From assembly GCF_001632745.1 (NCBI RefSeq), contig NZ_LQRT01000002.1:434001-498000 (forward strand): 64,000 nucleotides of DNA, in the 5' to 3' direction. Below the pieces are notes generated by a model. It had not been told where the DNA came from. It saw nothing but the letters and a program-made list of their open reading frames with translations, and did not search any database. The position numbers and the translations under genes are program-made. Shown piece by piece: positions 46,309 through 54,439 of this stretch; the first letter of the stretch is position 1, and the number at the start of each line of letters is the position of its first letter. Source of the stretch: Aquimarina aggregata. GTDB lineage: Bacteria > Bacteroidota > Bacteroidia > Flavobacteriales > Flavobacteriaceae.

Positions 46309-47332
46309 CGTCTACTGTTTTTCTAAGTTTGGCCTTTCTGTCAAACCTACTTACACGTTGTACTACTTTGTCTTCAATAAAATCAATGACTTTTTCTTGA
46401 AGTTTAATTTTGTATTTTTTATTGATATATGTAATTCCTCCGGGGCTCATAACGTTTACTTCAACTAACATTCCATTAATAACATCTATACCAACAAAAT
46501 AGAGTCCATCTTTTATTAATTTAGGACCAATTTTTCGACATAATTCTTTTTCTTGTTTTGTTAAAGAGTGTTTTACCACAGAGCCTCCTGCGGTAACATT
46601 AGATCTATGATCATCTTCTCCTGGAATACGACGCATGGCACCTATTGGTTTTCCGTTAAGAATAAGAATACGAACATCACCTTGATCCGCACCTTCTATA
46701 TAGTCTTGAAGAATAACATAATTTGTAGTACCATCTTTATTATCAATATAAAAATCAAGTAAAGAACGAATACTCGTCATAGCTCTTTTTTCAATTAGAA
46801 TTACTCCAGAACCACCAAAACCATTCAAAGGTTTCAAAATCATTTTATCAGAAGGTGATTCTTTAATCATTTTAATTAAATAGTCCTTGTTTTTAGTAAC
46901 GTGAGTGCTTGGAATGAAGTGAGTTTCAATATCGTCAAAAGCCGCAGTATAAAGTTTGTTATTGGATCTACGGATTCCATCAATATCATTCATAATAAAT
47001 ACATCATCTTTAACAGAGTCCAAAAAATTAAGCATGATCATATCTAATGGGGGATTACTTCGTAAGATAATCACATCAAATCCAGCCAAGGGTAGCATTT
47101 CGTCTCTAAATGTAGTTTTCATATGAAATGACTTCATTGAAGATGAGACTTTTTCTACTCTATTAATTACTTTACAAAAAGAATAGGTAACGCTATCTCG
47201 AATAGTTAAATTGGAAGGAGTAGCAATAGCCACTCCATGACCTCGTTTAGCAAATTCATGAATCAAAGTTAAAGAAGTGTCTTTTTCAGGATTAATTTCT
47301 TCCCAAGGGTACATTAAGAAGCATACATTCAT
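46301..47332 (-). CDS. ATP-grasp ligase, glutathione-synthetase-like
   Basis: ATP-dependent carboxylate-amine ligase of 343 residues resembling GshB. The N-terminal pre-ATP-grasp domain (MNVCFLMYPWEEINPEKDTS) is followed by MNDIDGIRRSNNKLYTAAF, ILKPLNGFGGSGVILIEK (ATP-binding glycine loop), QDYIEGADQGDVRILILNGK, GAMRRIPGEDDHRSNVTAGG and VEVNVMSPGGITYIN (Mg ligands), a full set. No gamma-glutamylcysteine ligase is nearby, and BshA suggests the cell uses bacillithiol, so glutathione synthesis is doubtful. It is the first gene of the minus-strand trio and overlaps the second by 8 bases. Confidence 0.88.
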   Translation of the reverse strand: MNVCFLMYPWEEINPEKDTSLTLIHEFAKRGHGVAIATPSNLTIRDSVTYSFCKVINRVEKVSSSMKSFHMKTTFRDEMLPLAGFDVIILRSNPPLDMIMLNFLDSVKDDVFIMNDIDGIRRSNNKLYTAAFDDIETHFIPSTHVTKNKDYLIKMIKESPSDKMILKPLNGFGGSGVILIEKRAMTSIRSLLDFYIDNKDGTTNYVILQDYIEGADQGDVRILILNGKPIGAMRRIPGEDDHRSNVTAGGSVVKHSLTKQEKELCRKIGPKLIKDGLYFVGIDVINGMLVEVNVMSPGGITYINKKYKIKLQEKVIDFIEDKVVQRVSRFDRKAKLRKTVDDA

Positions 47333-47422
47333 TATAAATTATTTTTAGAGAGTAAAAATTTACGTTTTTTATCAGAAAATCAAGAAAAAACTTCAAAATA
47401 AAATTATAATGAGACTATATGT

Positions 47423-48010
47423 TTATTTGCAAACAATGTTATTTTTTATGGTATTCATCTTTTTCCAAATAGGATGCTCAGTATCTTGTGGAGATATTTT
47501 AAAAAACACATGATGTTTTTTTTCTTCACCGCAATAATTAGTATTTACTATAAAATTGAGTTTTAGCTCTTTTTTGGTAGTAAATGCATCATAGGTTAAC
47601 AACTTACCTACATAATAGTTATCTTTTACTTTTTCAAAAAATGCTTTTGATTTAGGAATTTGTATAGATGTATTTTGATCTGATGAAGAAACCACTTGCA
47701 TTAAGCCGTCAAAGTAAGTTTCTATTTCGAGTTCTAATTTTTTTGCTGATAACTTAGGATTTTCATCTACAACCCATAAAAAAGCACATGAAAAATATTC
47801 AGGGCTTCCTTTTGTTCCCCAACCTGGTGCAAAACAAACATTTTCAAAACCAGTATAATCAAGTTTTGGAGCAAATTCTATAGGGAAATCAAGAACTTCT
47901 GTTCTCCAATTTTCAGGTACAATTAGTCGATTCTTTGAGGATTTCTCATTACTACATTGACAAAATAATAATATGAATATAAAAAAGGGTATGGTTTTTG
48001 CAAATTTCAT
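47423..48010 (-). CDS. hypothetical lipoprotein
   Basis: A 195-residue lipoprotein of no recognised family. The signal MKFAKTIPFFIFILLFCQC has a lipobox with Cys at 19. The mature part has repeated aromatic positions (LDFPIEFAPKLDYTGFENVC, GWGTKGSPEYFSCAFLWV) and three more Cys. TACTTTTA upstream on the minus strand is one base from the -7 consensus. It lies upstream of the ATP-grasp gene on the same strand with 90 bases between, so it may or may not belong to that unit. Confidence 0.72.
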   Translation of the reverse strand: MKFAKTIPFFIFILLFCQCSNEKSSKNRLIVPENWRTEVLDFPIEFAPKLDYTGFENVCFAPGWGTKGSPEYFSCAFLWVVDENPKLSAKKLELEIETYFDGLMQVVSSSDQNTSIQIPKSKAFFEKVKDNYYVGKLLTYDAFTTKKELKLNFIVNTNYCGEEKKHHVFFKISPQDTEHPIWKKMNTIKNNIVCK

Positions 48011-48067
48011 TTTTGAAGTATTATTTTAGAAATAAAAGTACTAAATTAGAATATAATAAAAATTTCC

Positions 48068-48075
48068 TAAATTTG
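48068..48075 (+). promoter_or_regulatory. -7 promoter element of the M28-like gene (TAAATTTG)
   Basis: Exact TAnnTTTG, 31 bases upstream of the ATG at 48107, in the divergent region between two exported-protein genes. Confidence 0.55.
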
Positions 48076-48106
48076 ACAACTGTAAACGGAATACAAAACC
48101 TACAAA

Positions 48107-48991
48107 ATGAAGTATTATAGAACAATTTTACTAGCATTCGTTTTTATAGTTCAGTTAGCCCCAGCTCAATCTGAACAAGATCGAATAGAAGCCGAGATTA
48201 TTAATGTCCAAAGAAATATTGTGGCAAAATTAACAGGACATGAACCTATTAAAGGAAAGAAAAAATTAGCGAGTAGATCGACTAAATCAGAACGAAAAGC
48301 TACAGCAGATTTTTTATTTAATGAATTAAAAGATTCTGGGTTAAAACCAGAGAGAGATTCATACAATGTGCAAGATAAAAAAGGAAATCAATTTGCCGGT
48401 ACAAACATCTTTGCAAATATACCTGCTACCAATGGTAGTGATGAATATGTTATTATTTGCGCACATTATGATACTGTCGAAAATAGCCCAGGAGCAGTTC
48501 ATAACGCAACAGGTGTAGCTATAGCATTTTATGTGGCAAAAAAAATTGCAGAATTAGAAAATCGTAATAAAAATTTCATGGTTGTTTTCTTTGACCATTG
48601 GAAAAGCAATATGATAGGTACGCGAATGTTTACCAAAAAGCTTCAAAAAGATGGCGTTAATATACATTCAATGCACAGAGCTGATTATATGGGATGGGAT
48701 AATGATGAAGATAGAGCGATTGAATTATTAGCATCTAATTTAAGTTTAGAATCTTTGTATCGTATAGAATCTCCAGTACCAATTTATAAAAGAACTGTTG
48801 CTACTCCAGAAAGTAGATTCTTTTCTAACTTTGGTTATGAAACAGTAACATTAACGGCAGAGCTTAAAAATGCTGATAATTCACCATTTGTTCGTCAAAG
48901 TGAAGATAAATACACTACAGTAAATTTTAAATACTTAGCATCTACAACCGATATTACCTACAAAGTAATGAAGGCTTTAGCATCGCAATAA
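48107..48991 (+). CDS. M28-fold peptidase homologue, metal ligands degenerate
   Basis: Exported protein of 294 residues (signal ending QLAPAQS) with an M28 aminopeptidase fold. ICAHYDTV keeps the first ligand His120 and Asp122. The next motif, normally GADDNASG, reads GAVHNATG, so the bridging Asp is His132. The FFDxEE motif with catalytic and ligand Glu reads FFDHWKSN (Asp163, His164, Trp165), losing both Glu. The C-terminal His motif reads RQSEDKYTT. The scaffold is preserved and the frame intact, so this is a probable pseudoenzyme kept for binding, or an enzyme with a different metal site. Its terminator lies inside the thrC coding end. Confidence 0.85.
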   Translation: MKYYRTILLAFVFIVQLAPAQSEQDRIEAEIINVQRNIVAKLTGHEPIKGKKKLASRSTKSERKATADFLFNELKDSGLKPERDSYNVQDKKGNQFAGTNIFANIPATNGSDEYVIICAHYDTVENSPGAVHNATGVAIAFYVAKKIAELENRNKNFMVVFFDHWKSNMIGTRMFTKKLQKDGVNIHSMHRADYMGWDNDEDRAIELLASNLSLESLYRIESPVPIYKRTVATPESRFFSNFGYETVTLTAELKNADNSPFVRQSEDKYTTVNFKYLASTTDITYKVMKALASQ

Positions 48992-49031
48992 AATAAATCA
49001 GGTTTACTAGTAGATTATATATAATATATCA

Positions 49032-49070
49032 AAAGGAGTTCTTATTGTAATAAGAACTCCTTTAGTTTTT
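49032..49070 (+). terminator. terminator of the M28-like gene, overlapping thrC
   Basis: AAAGGAGTTCTTAT and its complement ATAAGAACTCCTTT (arms within 49032-49063) form a near-continuous 14-bp stem with a tiny loop, then AG and a six-T run. The hairpin covers the stop and last codons of thrC on the other strand. Confidence 0.82.
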
Positions 49071-50331
49071 TATAACTATCTATAGAAATGCTTTTCTTTT
49101 CTTTATCAATTACTTTTTGAATTCGTTCTGGAATTTCTATTTGAGTGGCTAAAGTTTCTTCTACAACATCTAAAAATTTTACAGGATGGGCAGTTTCCAG
49201 AAAAATACCATAATCATCTTCTCCTAAAGATTGCTTTTTTAATCCTAGATATCCTACAGCACCATGTGGATCTGCAACATAACCAGATTCATTAAATATC
49301 ACTTTCATTGCTTCTTTAGTTTCTTGATCATTAAAGCTATATGCAGAAAAACTATTTTTTAATGAAGAAAAATCATTATTGAAGAGATTTTGAATACGTA
49401 TAAAGTTACTAGGGTTACCAACGTCCATAGCGTTAGAAATTGTAGCTTTAGAAGGTTTAGGCTCATATGTAGAGCTTTCTAAATATCGAACAACGGTATC
49501 ATTAATATTTGTTGCTGCTACAAAATGTTTTACGGGTAATCCCAATTTATTGGCAACAATTCCGGCACAAATATTACCAAAATTTCCACTCGGTACCGAA
49601 AAAGTAATGTTCTTGTTTTTGTTTTTAATCTGTTTGTATGCAAACAAGAAATAAAATAATTGTGGTAACCATCTAGCTACATTGATTGAGTTTGCCGATG
49701 TTAACTGTTTGTGATCCGTAATACTAGTATCTAGAAATGCCGATTTTACCATTTCTTGACAATCGTCAAAAACACCATCTACTTCAAGCGCTGTAATATT
49801 CTGGCCTAATGTTGTTAGTTGTTTTTCTTGTATCTCACTGACTTTACCGGTTGGATATAGGATAACTACATCAACACCTTTTACTCCTAAAAATCCATTG
49901 GCTACTGCACCTCCGGTATCACCAGATGTGGCTACTAAAACAGTAACATGGTTTTCATTGTTTTTATTAAAATATCCAAGACATCGTGCCATGAAACGGG
50001 CTCCTACATCTTTGAATGCCATAGTGGGGCCGTGAAAAAGCTCTAAAGTTCCAATATTTTCCTCAACGGATATTACAGGAAAATCAAAGCTAAGAACATC
50101 TTCTAAAATATCCCGTAGTTCTATTTCTGGGATTTCATCTCCTACAAATTGCTGAATTGCTTGATAAGCTATTTCTACATTATCTAGGTTTTCGATGTTT
50201 TCAAAAAAAGATTTTGGTAGTGGAGTAATATGTTCAGGAAGATATAATCCTCGATCAGGAGCAAGCCCTTTAATAACCGCCTCAGAAAAAGAGACATTAG
50301 GGGCTTCATTATTTAAACTATAATATTGCAT
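49042..50331 (-). CDS. thrC: threonine synthase
   Basis: PLP enzyme of fold type II: O-phosphohomoserine to threonine and phosphate. The 429-residue chain shows the long class of the family: LYLPEHITPLP, the Schiff-base Lys in LFHGPTMAFKDVGARF, VATSGDTGGAVANGF, SANSINVARWLPQLFYF and SVPSGNFGNICAG. It is the last gene of the thrA-thrB-Rid-thrC operon, 23 bases after the Rid gene. Its final codons are shared with the terminator hairpin of the convergent M28-like gene. Confidence 0.97.
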   Translation of the reverse strand: MQYYSLNNEAPNVSFSEAVIKGLAPDRGLYLPEHITPLPKSFFENIENLDNVEIAYQAIQQFVGDEIPEIELRDILEDVLSFDFPVISVEENIGTLELFHGPTMAFKDVGARFMARCLGYFNKNNENHVTVLVATSGDTGGAVANGFLGVKGVDVVILYPTGKVSEIQEKQLTTLGQNITALEVDGVFDDCQEMVKSAFLDTSITDHKQLTSANSINVARWLPQLFYFLFAYKQIKNKNKNITFSVPSGNFGNICAGIVANKLGLPVKHFVAATNINDTVVRYLESSTYEPKPSKATISNAMDVGNPSNFIRIQNLFNNDFSSLKNSFSAYSFNDQETKEAMKVIFNESGYVADPHGAVGYLGLKKQSLGEDDYGIFLETAHPVKFLDVVEETLATQIEIPERIQKVIDKEKKSISIDSYKKLKEFLLQ

Positions 50332-50354
50332 TATGAATTATTCGAATTATATGT

Positions 50355-50717
50355 TTATACTATTGCAGAGAATTCAATTTCAACTAAAATTTCTGGCGAA
50401 ATTAATTTGGATACTTCGACCATTGCCGTAGCGGGTTTTATAGCTCCAAAATACGCTCCATGTGCTTTACCAATATTTTCCCATTTAGAAATATCGGTAC
50501 AGTAAATTCTAGTTCTTATGACATTAGACAGGTCGGCACCAAGATCATTAAGAGCCTTTTCGGCAATCTTTATGATTTCTATGGTTTGTTCATACTCATC
50601 TTTTCCTGGAGCTGTAGTGCCCGAAATTTCTATGGTATTGCCAATTTTGATAGCTCTGGAGTATCCAACAATATCTTCCCATGGAGAACCTGTCGCTATT
50701 TTTTTAATTTCTTTCAT
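50355..50717 (-). CDS. Rid family (YjgF/YER057c/UK114) protein, atypical
   Basis: Small trimeric Rid-fold protein of 120 residues. Family features: ISGTTAPG near residue 31, ALNDLGADLSNVIRTRIYCT and the closing VEIEFSAIV. RidA proper hydrolyses 2-aminoacrylate and 2-aminocrotonate made by threonine dehydratase, using an Arg in the PAR motif; here the motif is PATAMVEV with Thr97, so the carboxylate-binding Arg is missing. It is thus likely one of the non-deaminase Rid subfamilies. ATG 50717 starts one base after the thrB stop (TAATATG), implying coupled translation, and is preferred to a TTG at 50729. Confidence 0.9.
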   Translation of the reverse strand: MKEIKKIATGSPWEDIVGYSRAIKIGNTIEISGTTAPGKDEYEQTIEIIKIAEKALNDLGADLSNVIRTRIYCTDISKWENIGKAHGAYFGAIKPATAMVEVSKLISPEILVEIEFSAIV

Positions 50718-50718
50718 A

Positions 50719-51648
50719 TTAAACTTCAATTATTTTAATACCGTCATTATTAATTTTAGATATATGAATATCAAATTTGAGACCCGTTTTACTGTAAACA
50801 TTACGTATTGCGTCTGCAACAAGGGTAGCAGTTTTATCTCCTTTGCTTAATGCAAAAATAGAAGGACCAGATCCAGAAATTCCACAGCCTAAGGCTCCAC
50901 TTGAAAGAGCAGCTTCTTTTACAGCAGTAAATTCGGGAATTAATATAGATCGTAAAGGTTCAATGATGACATCTTCAAGACTTCTACCTATAAGTTCATA
51001 ATCTTCTGTAAATAATCCTGCAACCAAACCTCCTACATTTCCCCATTGTTGTATAGCTTGTTGTAGGGATACGTTGTGTTTGATAACAGATCTTGAATCA
51101 GAAGTTTTTACTTCGATTTGTGGATGAATAACAGTAATCATTAAATCTTTTGGTGTATTTAATTTAATAACATCTAAAGGCTTATAACTACGAACTAATG
51201 TAAATCCACCAAGTAGGGCAGGAGCAACATTATCTGCATGGGCATTTCCACTCGCGAGTTTTTCTCCTTCCATGGCAAAGGCAATTAATTCTTGTGATGA
51301 AAAAGGAGAATCTAATAAATAATTTACTGCCCAAACAGCGCCGGCGCTACTAGCGGCACTACTTCCAATACCACTTCCTGCTTTAATTTTTTTATAGATT
51401 TCTATGGTAACACCAATTTCCTTTTTATAAGCTTTAAGTAAAGCTTCAACAGCCACACCTGCAACATTTTTGTGTGTTTCTAACGGAAGGTTAGCCCCAT
51501 CTATTTTTGTGATTTTTACTTCTGGATTAGATGTTAATGAAATAATCATTTCATCTCCAACTGTATCTAAACAGCATCCAAGTACATCAAATCCACAAGA
51601 TAGATTAGCTACCGTAGCAGGAGCAAATATTTTAATACTTTTATTCAT
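50719..51648 (-). CDS. thrB: homoserine kinase
   Basis: GHMP kinase that phosphorylates homoserine. The 309-residue length fits. FAPATVANLSCGFDVLGCCL near the start, the ATP loop GSGIGSSAASSAGAVWAVN, GNAHADNVAPALLGGFTLV and the C-terminal GCGISGSGPSIFAL are diagnostic. The ATG at 51648 is used: a longer frame from 51726 would overlap thrA by 71 bases and adds residues not found in the family. It lies 7 bases after thrA. Confidence 0.96.
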   Translation of the reverse strand: MNKSIKIFAPATVANLSCGFDVLGCCLDTVGDEMIISLTSNPEVKITKIDGANLPLETHKNVAGVAVEALLKAYKKEIGVTIEIYKKIKAGSGIGSSAASSAGAVWAVNYLLDSPFSSQELIAFAMEGEKLASGNAHADNVAPALLGGFTLVRSYKPLDVIKLNTPKDLMITVIHPQIEVKTSDSRSVIKHNVSLQQAIQQWGNVGGLVAGLFTEDYELIGRSLEDVIIEPLRSILIPEFTAVKEAALSSGALGCGISGSGPSIFALSKGDKTATLVADAIRNVYSKTGLKFDIHISKINNDGIKIIEV

Positions 51649-51655
51649 TGGTATG

Positions 51656-54100
51656 CTATTTTTTTCCAATTCTAATGATATCTGCAAAAATACCTGAAGC
51701 AGTGACATCGGCACCTGCACCGGCACCTTTTACAATTAGTGGTTGTTTTGGATATCTATCAGTGTAAAATAAAACAATATTATCGCTTCCTTCTAGGTTG
51801 TAGAATGGGTGATCAACGGGAATATGTTGTAATCCTACTTTTGCATTACCATCTTCGTATTGGGCGACATATTTTAATCGACATTGTTTTTGCTCCGCAT
51901 CTTCCAAAATTTTACCAAAATGATTTTCATGTTCTTTCACAGAATTTAAAAAATCTTCAACTGTAGTGGTATCAAGACAATCTTGCGGAAGGAAAGAATC
52001 GTTCTCTATATCTTCAAGCTCCATTATTTTACCACTCTCTCTCGCTAGAATAAGAATTTTACGGGCTACATCGATACCACTAAGGTCTATTTTAGGATCA
52101 GGCTCTGTATAACCTTCTTGTTGAGCTTGTTTTACAATTTCATGAAAAGTAACCCCTTTTTTATAATTGTTAAATACAAAATTAAGACTTCCAGAAAGTA
52201 CCGCTTGTATTTTATGTACATTATCTCCAGAAGCTATTAGATTATTAAGGGTATCAATTATAGGCAGACCTGCTCCCACATTCGTCTCATACAAAAATGA
52301 AGCACTAAATTTTCTAGACAAACTTTGTAGTTCTTCATAATTTGTATATTCATCGGCACATGCAATTTTGTTGCATGTAACTACCGCCATGCTTTCTGCT
52401 AAATAATGTTTATAAATTTTAGCAATATCAGGATTGGCAGTATTATCAACAAAAATAGAATTACGCAAATTCATTTCTTGTGCTGTTTTAAAAAATTGCT
52501 CAGCATTTGCAGGCTCTCCATCTACTAGAAATTTTTCCCAAGAATTAAGATCGATTCCTTTTTCATCAAAAGCCATTTTTCTTGAATTAGAGAGTCCAAC
52601 AACTCTAATTTTTAATCGAAGTTTTTCTTTTAAATATTTATTTTGTTGCTCTAATTGACTTAATAACTTGCTTCCAACATTTCCTACTCCTGTAATAAAA
52701 AGGTTTAGTTGTTTTGTTTTAACTTCAAAGAAACGTTCATGTAATATGTTGAGCGCCTTTTTAATATCCTTTTCTTCAATGACGACGGATATGTTTTTTT
52801 CTGAAGCACCTTGTGCAATAGCTCTAATGTTGACATTGTTTTTTCCTAAAGTACTAAACATCTTACCGCTTAATCCTTGATGATGATACATGTTATCACC
52901 AACAAGGGCAACAATAGCTACCTCATTTTCAATTTTTACGGGATTTAGCTTCTTTTTAGAAATTTCAAATTCGAAAGTACGATCTAGAATACTTTTAGCT
53001 TTTTCTGCATCAACAGATTCTATCGCTAAACAAATAGAATGCTCTGAAGAGGCTTGAGTAATCAGAATTACATTAATATTATCAAGAAATAAAGCTTCGA
53101 ATAATCGTTTAGAAAATCCAGGAATTCCTACCATACCACTACCTTCAAGAGAAATAATAGCTATATTGTCTATATGCGTAATTCCGGTTACAGGTTTTTG
53201 TCTCTGGTCTACTTTTCTAGTTATAGCTGTACCTTTGTCTAATGGTTTAAAGGTATTTTTAATAACTATTGGAATATCTTTATCTAATACTGGATGTATT
53301 GTAGGAGGATAAATTACTTTAGCTCCAAAATGTGATAACTCCATCGCTTCTTGATAAGAGATATGTGATACAGGTTTAGCCTGTTTCACTAATTTCGGAT
53401 TAGCAGTATACATACCACTTACATCTGTCCAAATTTGTAACTGTTCAGCATCAATTGCTGCTGCCAAAATGGCTGCCGTAAAATCAGATCCACCTCTTCC
53501 TAGTGTTGTAGGTTCGCCATCTTGAGTTTTGGCTACAAAACCAGGAAAAAGACATATTCTATGTGTGTTTTCCTTATGAAAGGAGAGAATTTTAGTATTT
53601 GTTTCCTTATAATCAATAGCAATTTTAGTACTATCCGTTTTTACAATAACTTCACGAGAATCTTTAAAAGTAATATCTAATTCTTTTACTTTCGCGGCTT
53701 CGGTTATAATATATGATGAAAGCATTTCACCAAAACTGGCTATTACAGCAGCAGTTTTATCAGATAACTCACTTAATAAATACACGCCTTCACAAAGTGA
53801 TTCTAAAGTATTAAGCTGCGCTTTTACTTTGCTTATTATAGCACTTTGATTAATCACTGGAATTAGAGCCTTAACTGTATCTAAATGTCTTTTCTCTATT
53901 TCTGCTAATGTATTTTTATAGTTCTCATTATTTGTAGAAGCTTCCTCACCAGCTTTTAATAACAAGTCGGTTATACCACCCATTGCCGAGACAACTACAA
54001 ATAGTGCTTTTTCCCGAGATTGTTCTTTAATAATTTCTATTACATTCTCTATGGTAGTAGCATTAGCTACAGAAGAACCTCCAAATTTTAGAACGTTCAT
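51656..54100 (-). CDS. thrA: bifunctional aspartokinase / homoserine dehydrogenase I
   Basis: Two-step enzyme of 814 residues: aspartate to aspartyl phosphate, and aspartate semialdehyde to homoserine. The kinase domain (1-290) has KFGGSSVANA, SFGEMLSSYI and TLGRGGSDFTAA; two ACT regulatory domains follow (about 310-460: SLEGSGMVGIPGFSKRLFEA, ALVGDNMYHHQGLSGKMFST); the dehydrogenase (about 465-814) has FITGVGNVGSKLLSQL, NVGAGLPIIDTLNNL, GSLNFVFNNY and the catalytic EPDPKIDLSGIDVARKIL. It is the first structural gene of the threonine operon and is preceded by a leader peptide frame rich in Thr and Ile. Confidence 0.97.
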   Translation of the reverse strand: MNVLKFGGSSVANATTIENVIEIIKEQSREKALFVVVSAMGGITDLLLKAGEEASTNNENYKNTLAEIEKRHLDTVKALIPVINQSAIISKVKAQLNTLESLCEGVYLLSELSDKTAAVIASFGEMLSSYIITEAAKVKELDITFKDSREVIVKTDSTKIAIDYKETNTKILSFHKENTHRICLFPGFVAKTQDGEPTTLGRGGSDFTAAILAAAIDAEQLQIWTDVSGMYTANPKLVKQAKPVSHISYQEAMELSHFGAKVIYPPTIHPVLDKDIPIVIKNTFKPLDKGTAITRKVDQRQKPVTGITHIDNIAIISLEGSGMVGIPGFSKRLFEALFLDNINVILITQASSEHSICLAIESVDAEKAKSILDRTFEFEISKKKLNPVKIENEVAIVALVGDNMYHHQGLSGKMFSTLGKNNVNIRAIAQGASEKNISVVIEEKDIKKALNILHERFFEVKTKQLNLFITGVGNVGSKLLSQLEQQNKYLKEKLRLKIRVVGLSNSRKMAFDEKGIDLNSWEKFLVDGEPANAEQFFKTAQEMNLRNSIFVDNTANPDIAKIYKHYLAESMAVVTCNKIACADEYTNYEELQSLSRKFSASFLYETNVGAGLPIIDTLNNLIASGDNVHKIQAVLSGSLNFVFNNYKKGVTFHEIVKQAQQEGYTEPDPKIDLSGIDVARKILILARESGKIMELEDIENDSFLPQDCLDTTTVEDFLNSVKEHENHFGKILEDAEQKQCRLKYVAQYEDGNAKVGLQHIPVDHPFYNLEGSDNIVLFYTDRYPKQPLIVKGAGAGADVTASGIFADIIRIGKK

Positions 54101-54144
54101 AATATATTTTTTAAGTAATAAATTAATTGATAAACTTGTCTTCG

Positions 54145-54169
54145 GTAGCTTATAATTCTAATAAACTAC
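54145..54169 (-). promoter_or_regulatory. hairpin in the thrA leader, candidate attenuator stem
   Basis: GTAGCTTAT (54145-54153) pairs with ATAAACTAC (54161-54169) over 9 bp with one wobble and a 7-nt loop. It lies between the leader-peptide stop (54197) and the thrA start (54100). No strong T-run follows on the minus strand, so its role as terminator is unproven. Confidence 0.4.
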
Positions 54170-54196
54170 GTACTTTCTTTGGTGATATATAAATAA

Positions 54197-54307
54197 TTAA
54201 CCCCTAAGGGTAATAATAATTGTAGTACGCGTAATAGAAGTAATCCCAGACACAATAGCTGTTCCTAAAGAGATTAATATAGCCGAGATGAAAACGGTAC
54301 TAAACAT
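54197..54307 (-). CDS. threonine-operon leader peptide
   Basis: A 36-codon frame upstream of thrA on the same strand, too short for routine gene calls. It reads MFSTVFISAILISLGTA, then IVSGITSITRTTIIITLRG and stop. Seven of 36 residues are Thr and nine Ile, with the densest run (TSITRTTIIIT) just before the stop, the same regulatory codons as E. coli thrL. A TACATTTG promoter element lies 21 bases before its ATG. Ribosome stalling on Thr or Ile codons would reshape the following RNA and control thrA. The peptide and position are directly visible; attenuation in this phylum is inference. Confidence 0.72.
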   Translation of the reverse strand: MFSTVFISAILISLGTAIVSGITSITRTTIIITLRG

Positions 54308-54328
54308 TAGTTTATCTTGATTTGAGAT

Positions 54329-54336
54329 CAAATGTA
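54329..54336 (-). promoter_or_regulatory. -7 promoter element of the threonine operon (TACATTTG)
   Basis: Exact TAnnTTTG on the minus strand, 21 bases before the leader-peptide ATG at 54307, predicting a very short 5' end and a transcribed leader of about 220 nt before thrA. Confidence 0.6.
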
Positions 54337-54439
54337 TAATTTTTTATTTTTAGAGAAAATTAAATCAATACAATGTATAAACTTTTGTTAATTCAATAAT
54401 TTATCTCATATTTCATTATATAATTCCTAATTAAATCAA

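Noticed and set aside
46301..47332. glutathione synthetase as a firm call
   Set aside because: The fold matches GshB, but no gamma-glutamylcysteine ligase is present and bacillithiol synthesis is; the neighbours point to another product.
50460..50850. two plus-strand frames opposite the Rid and thrB genes
   Set aside because: Both are antisense shadows of well-identified operon genes.
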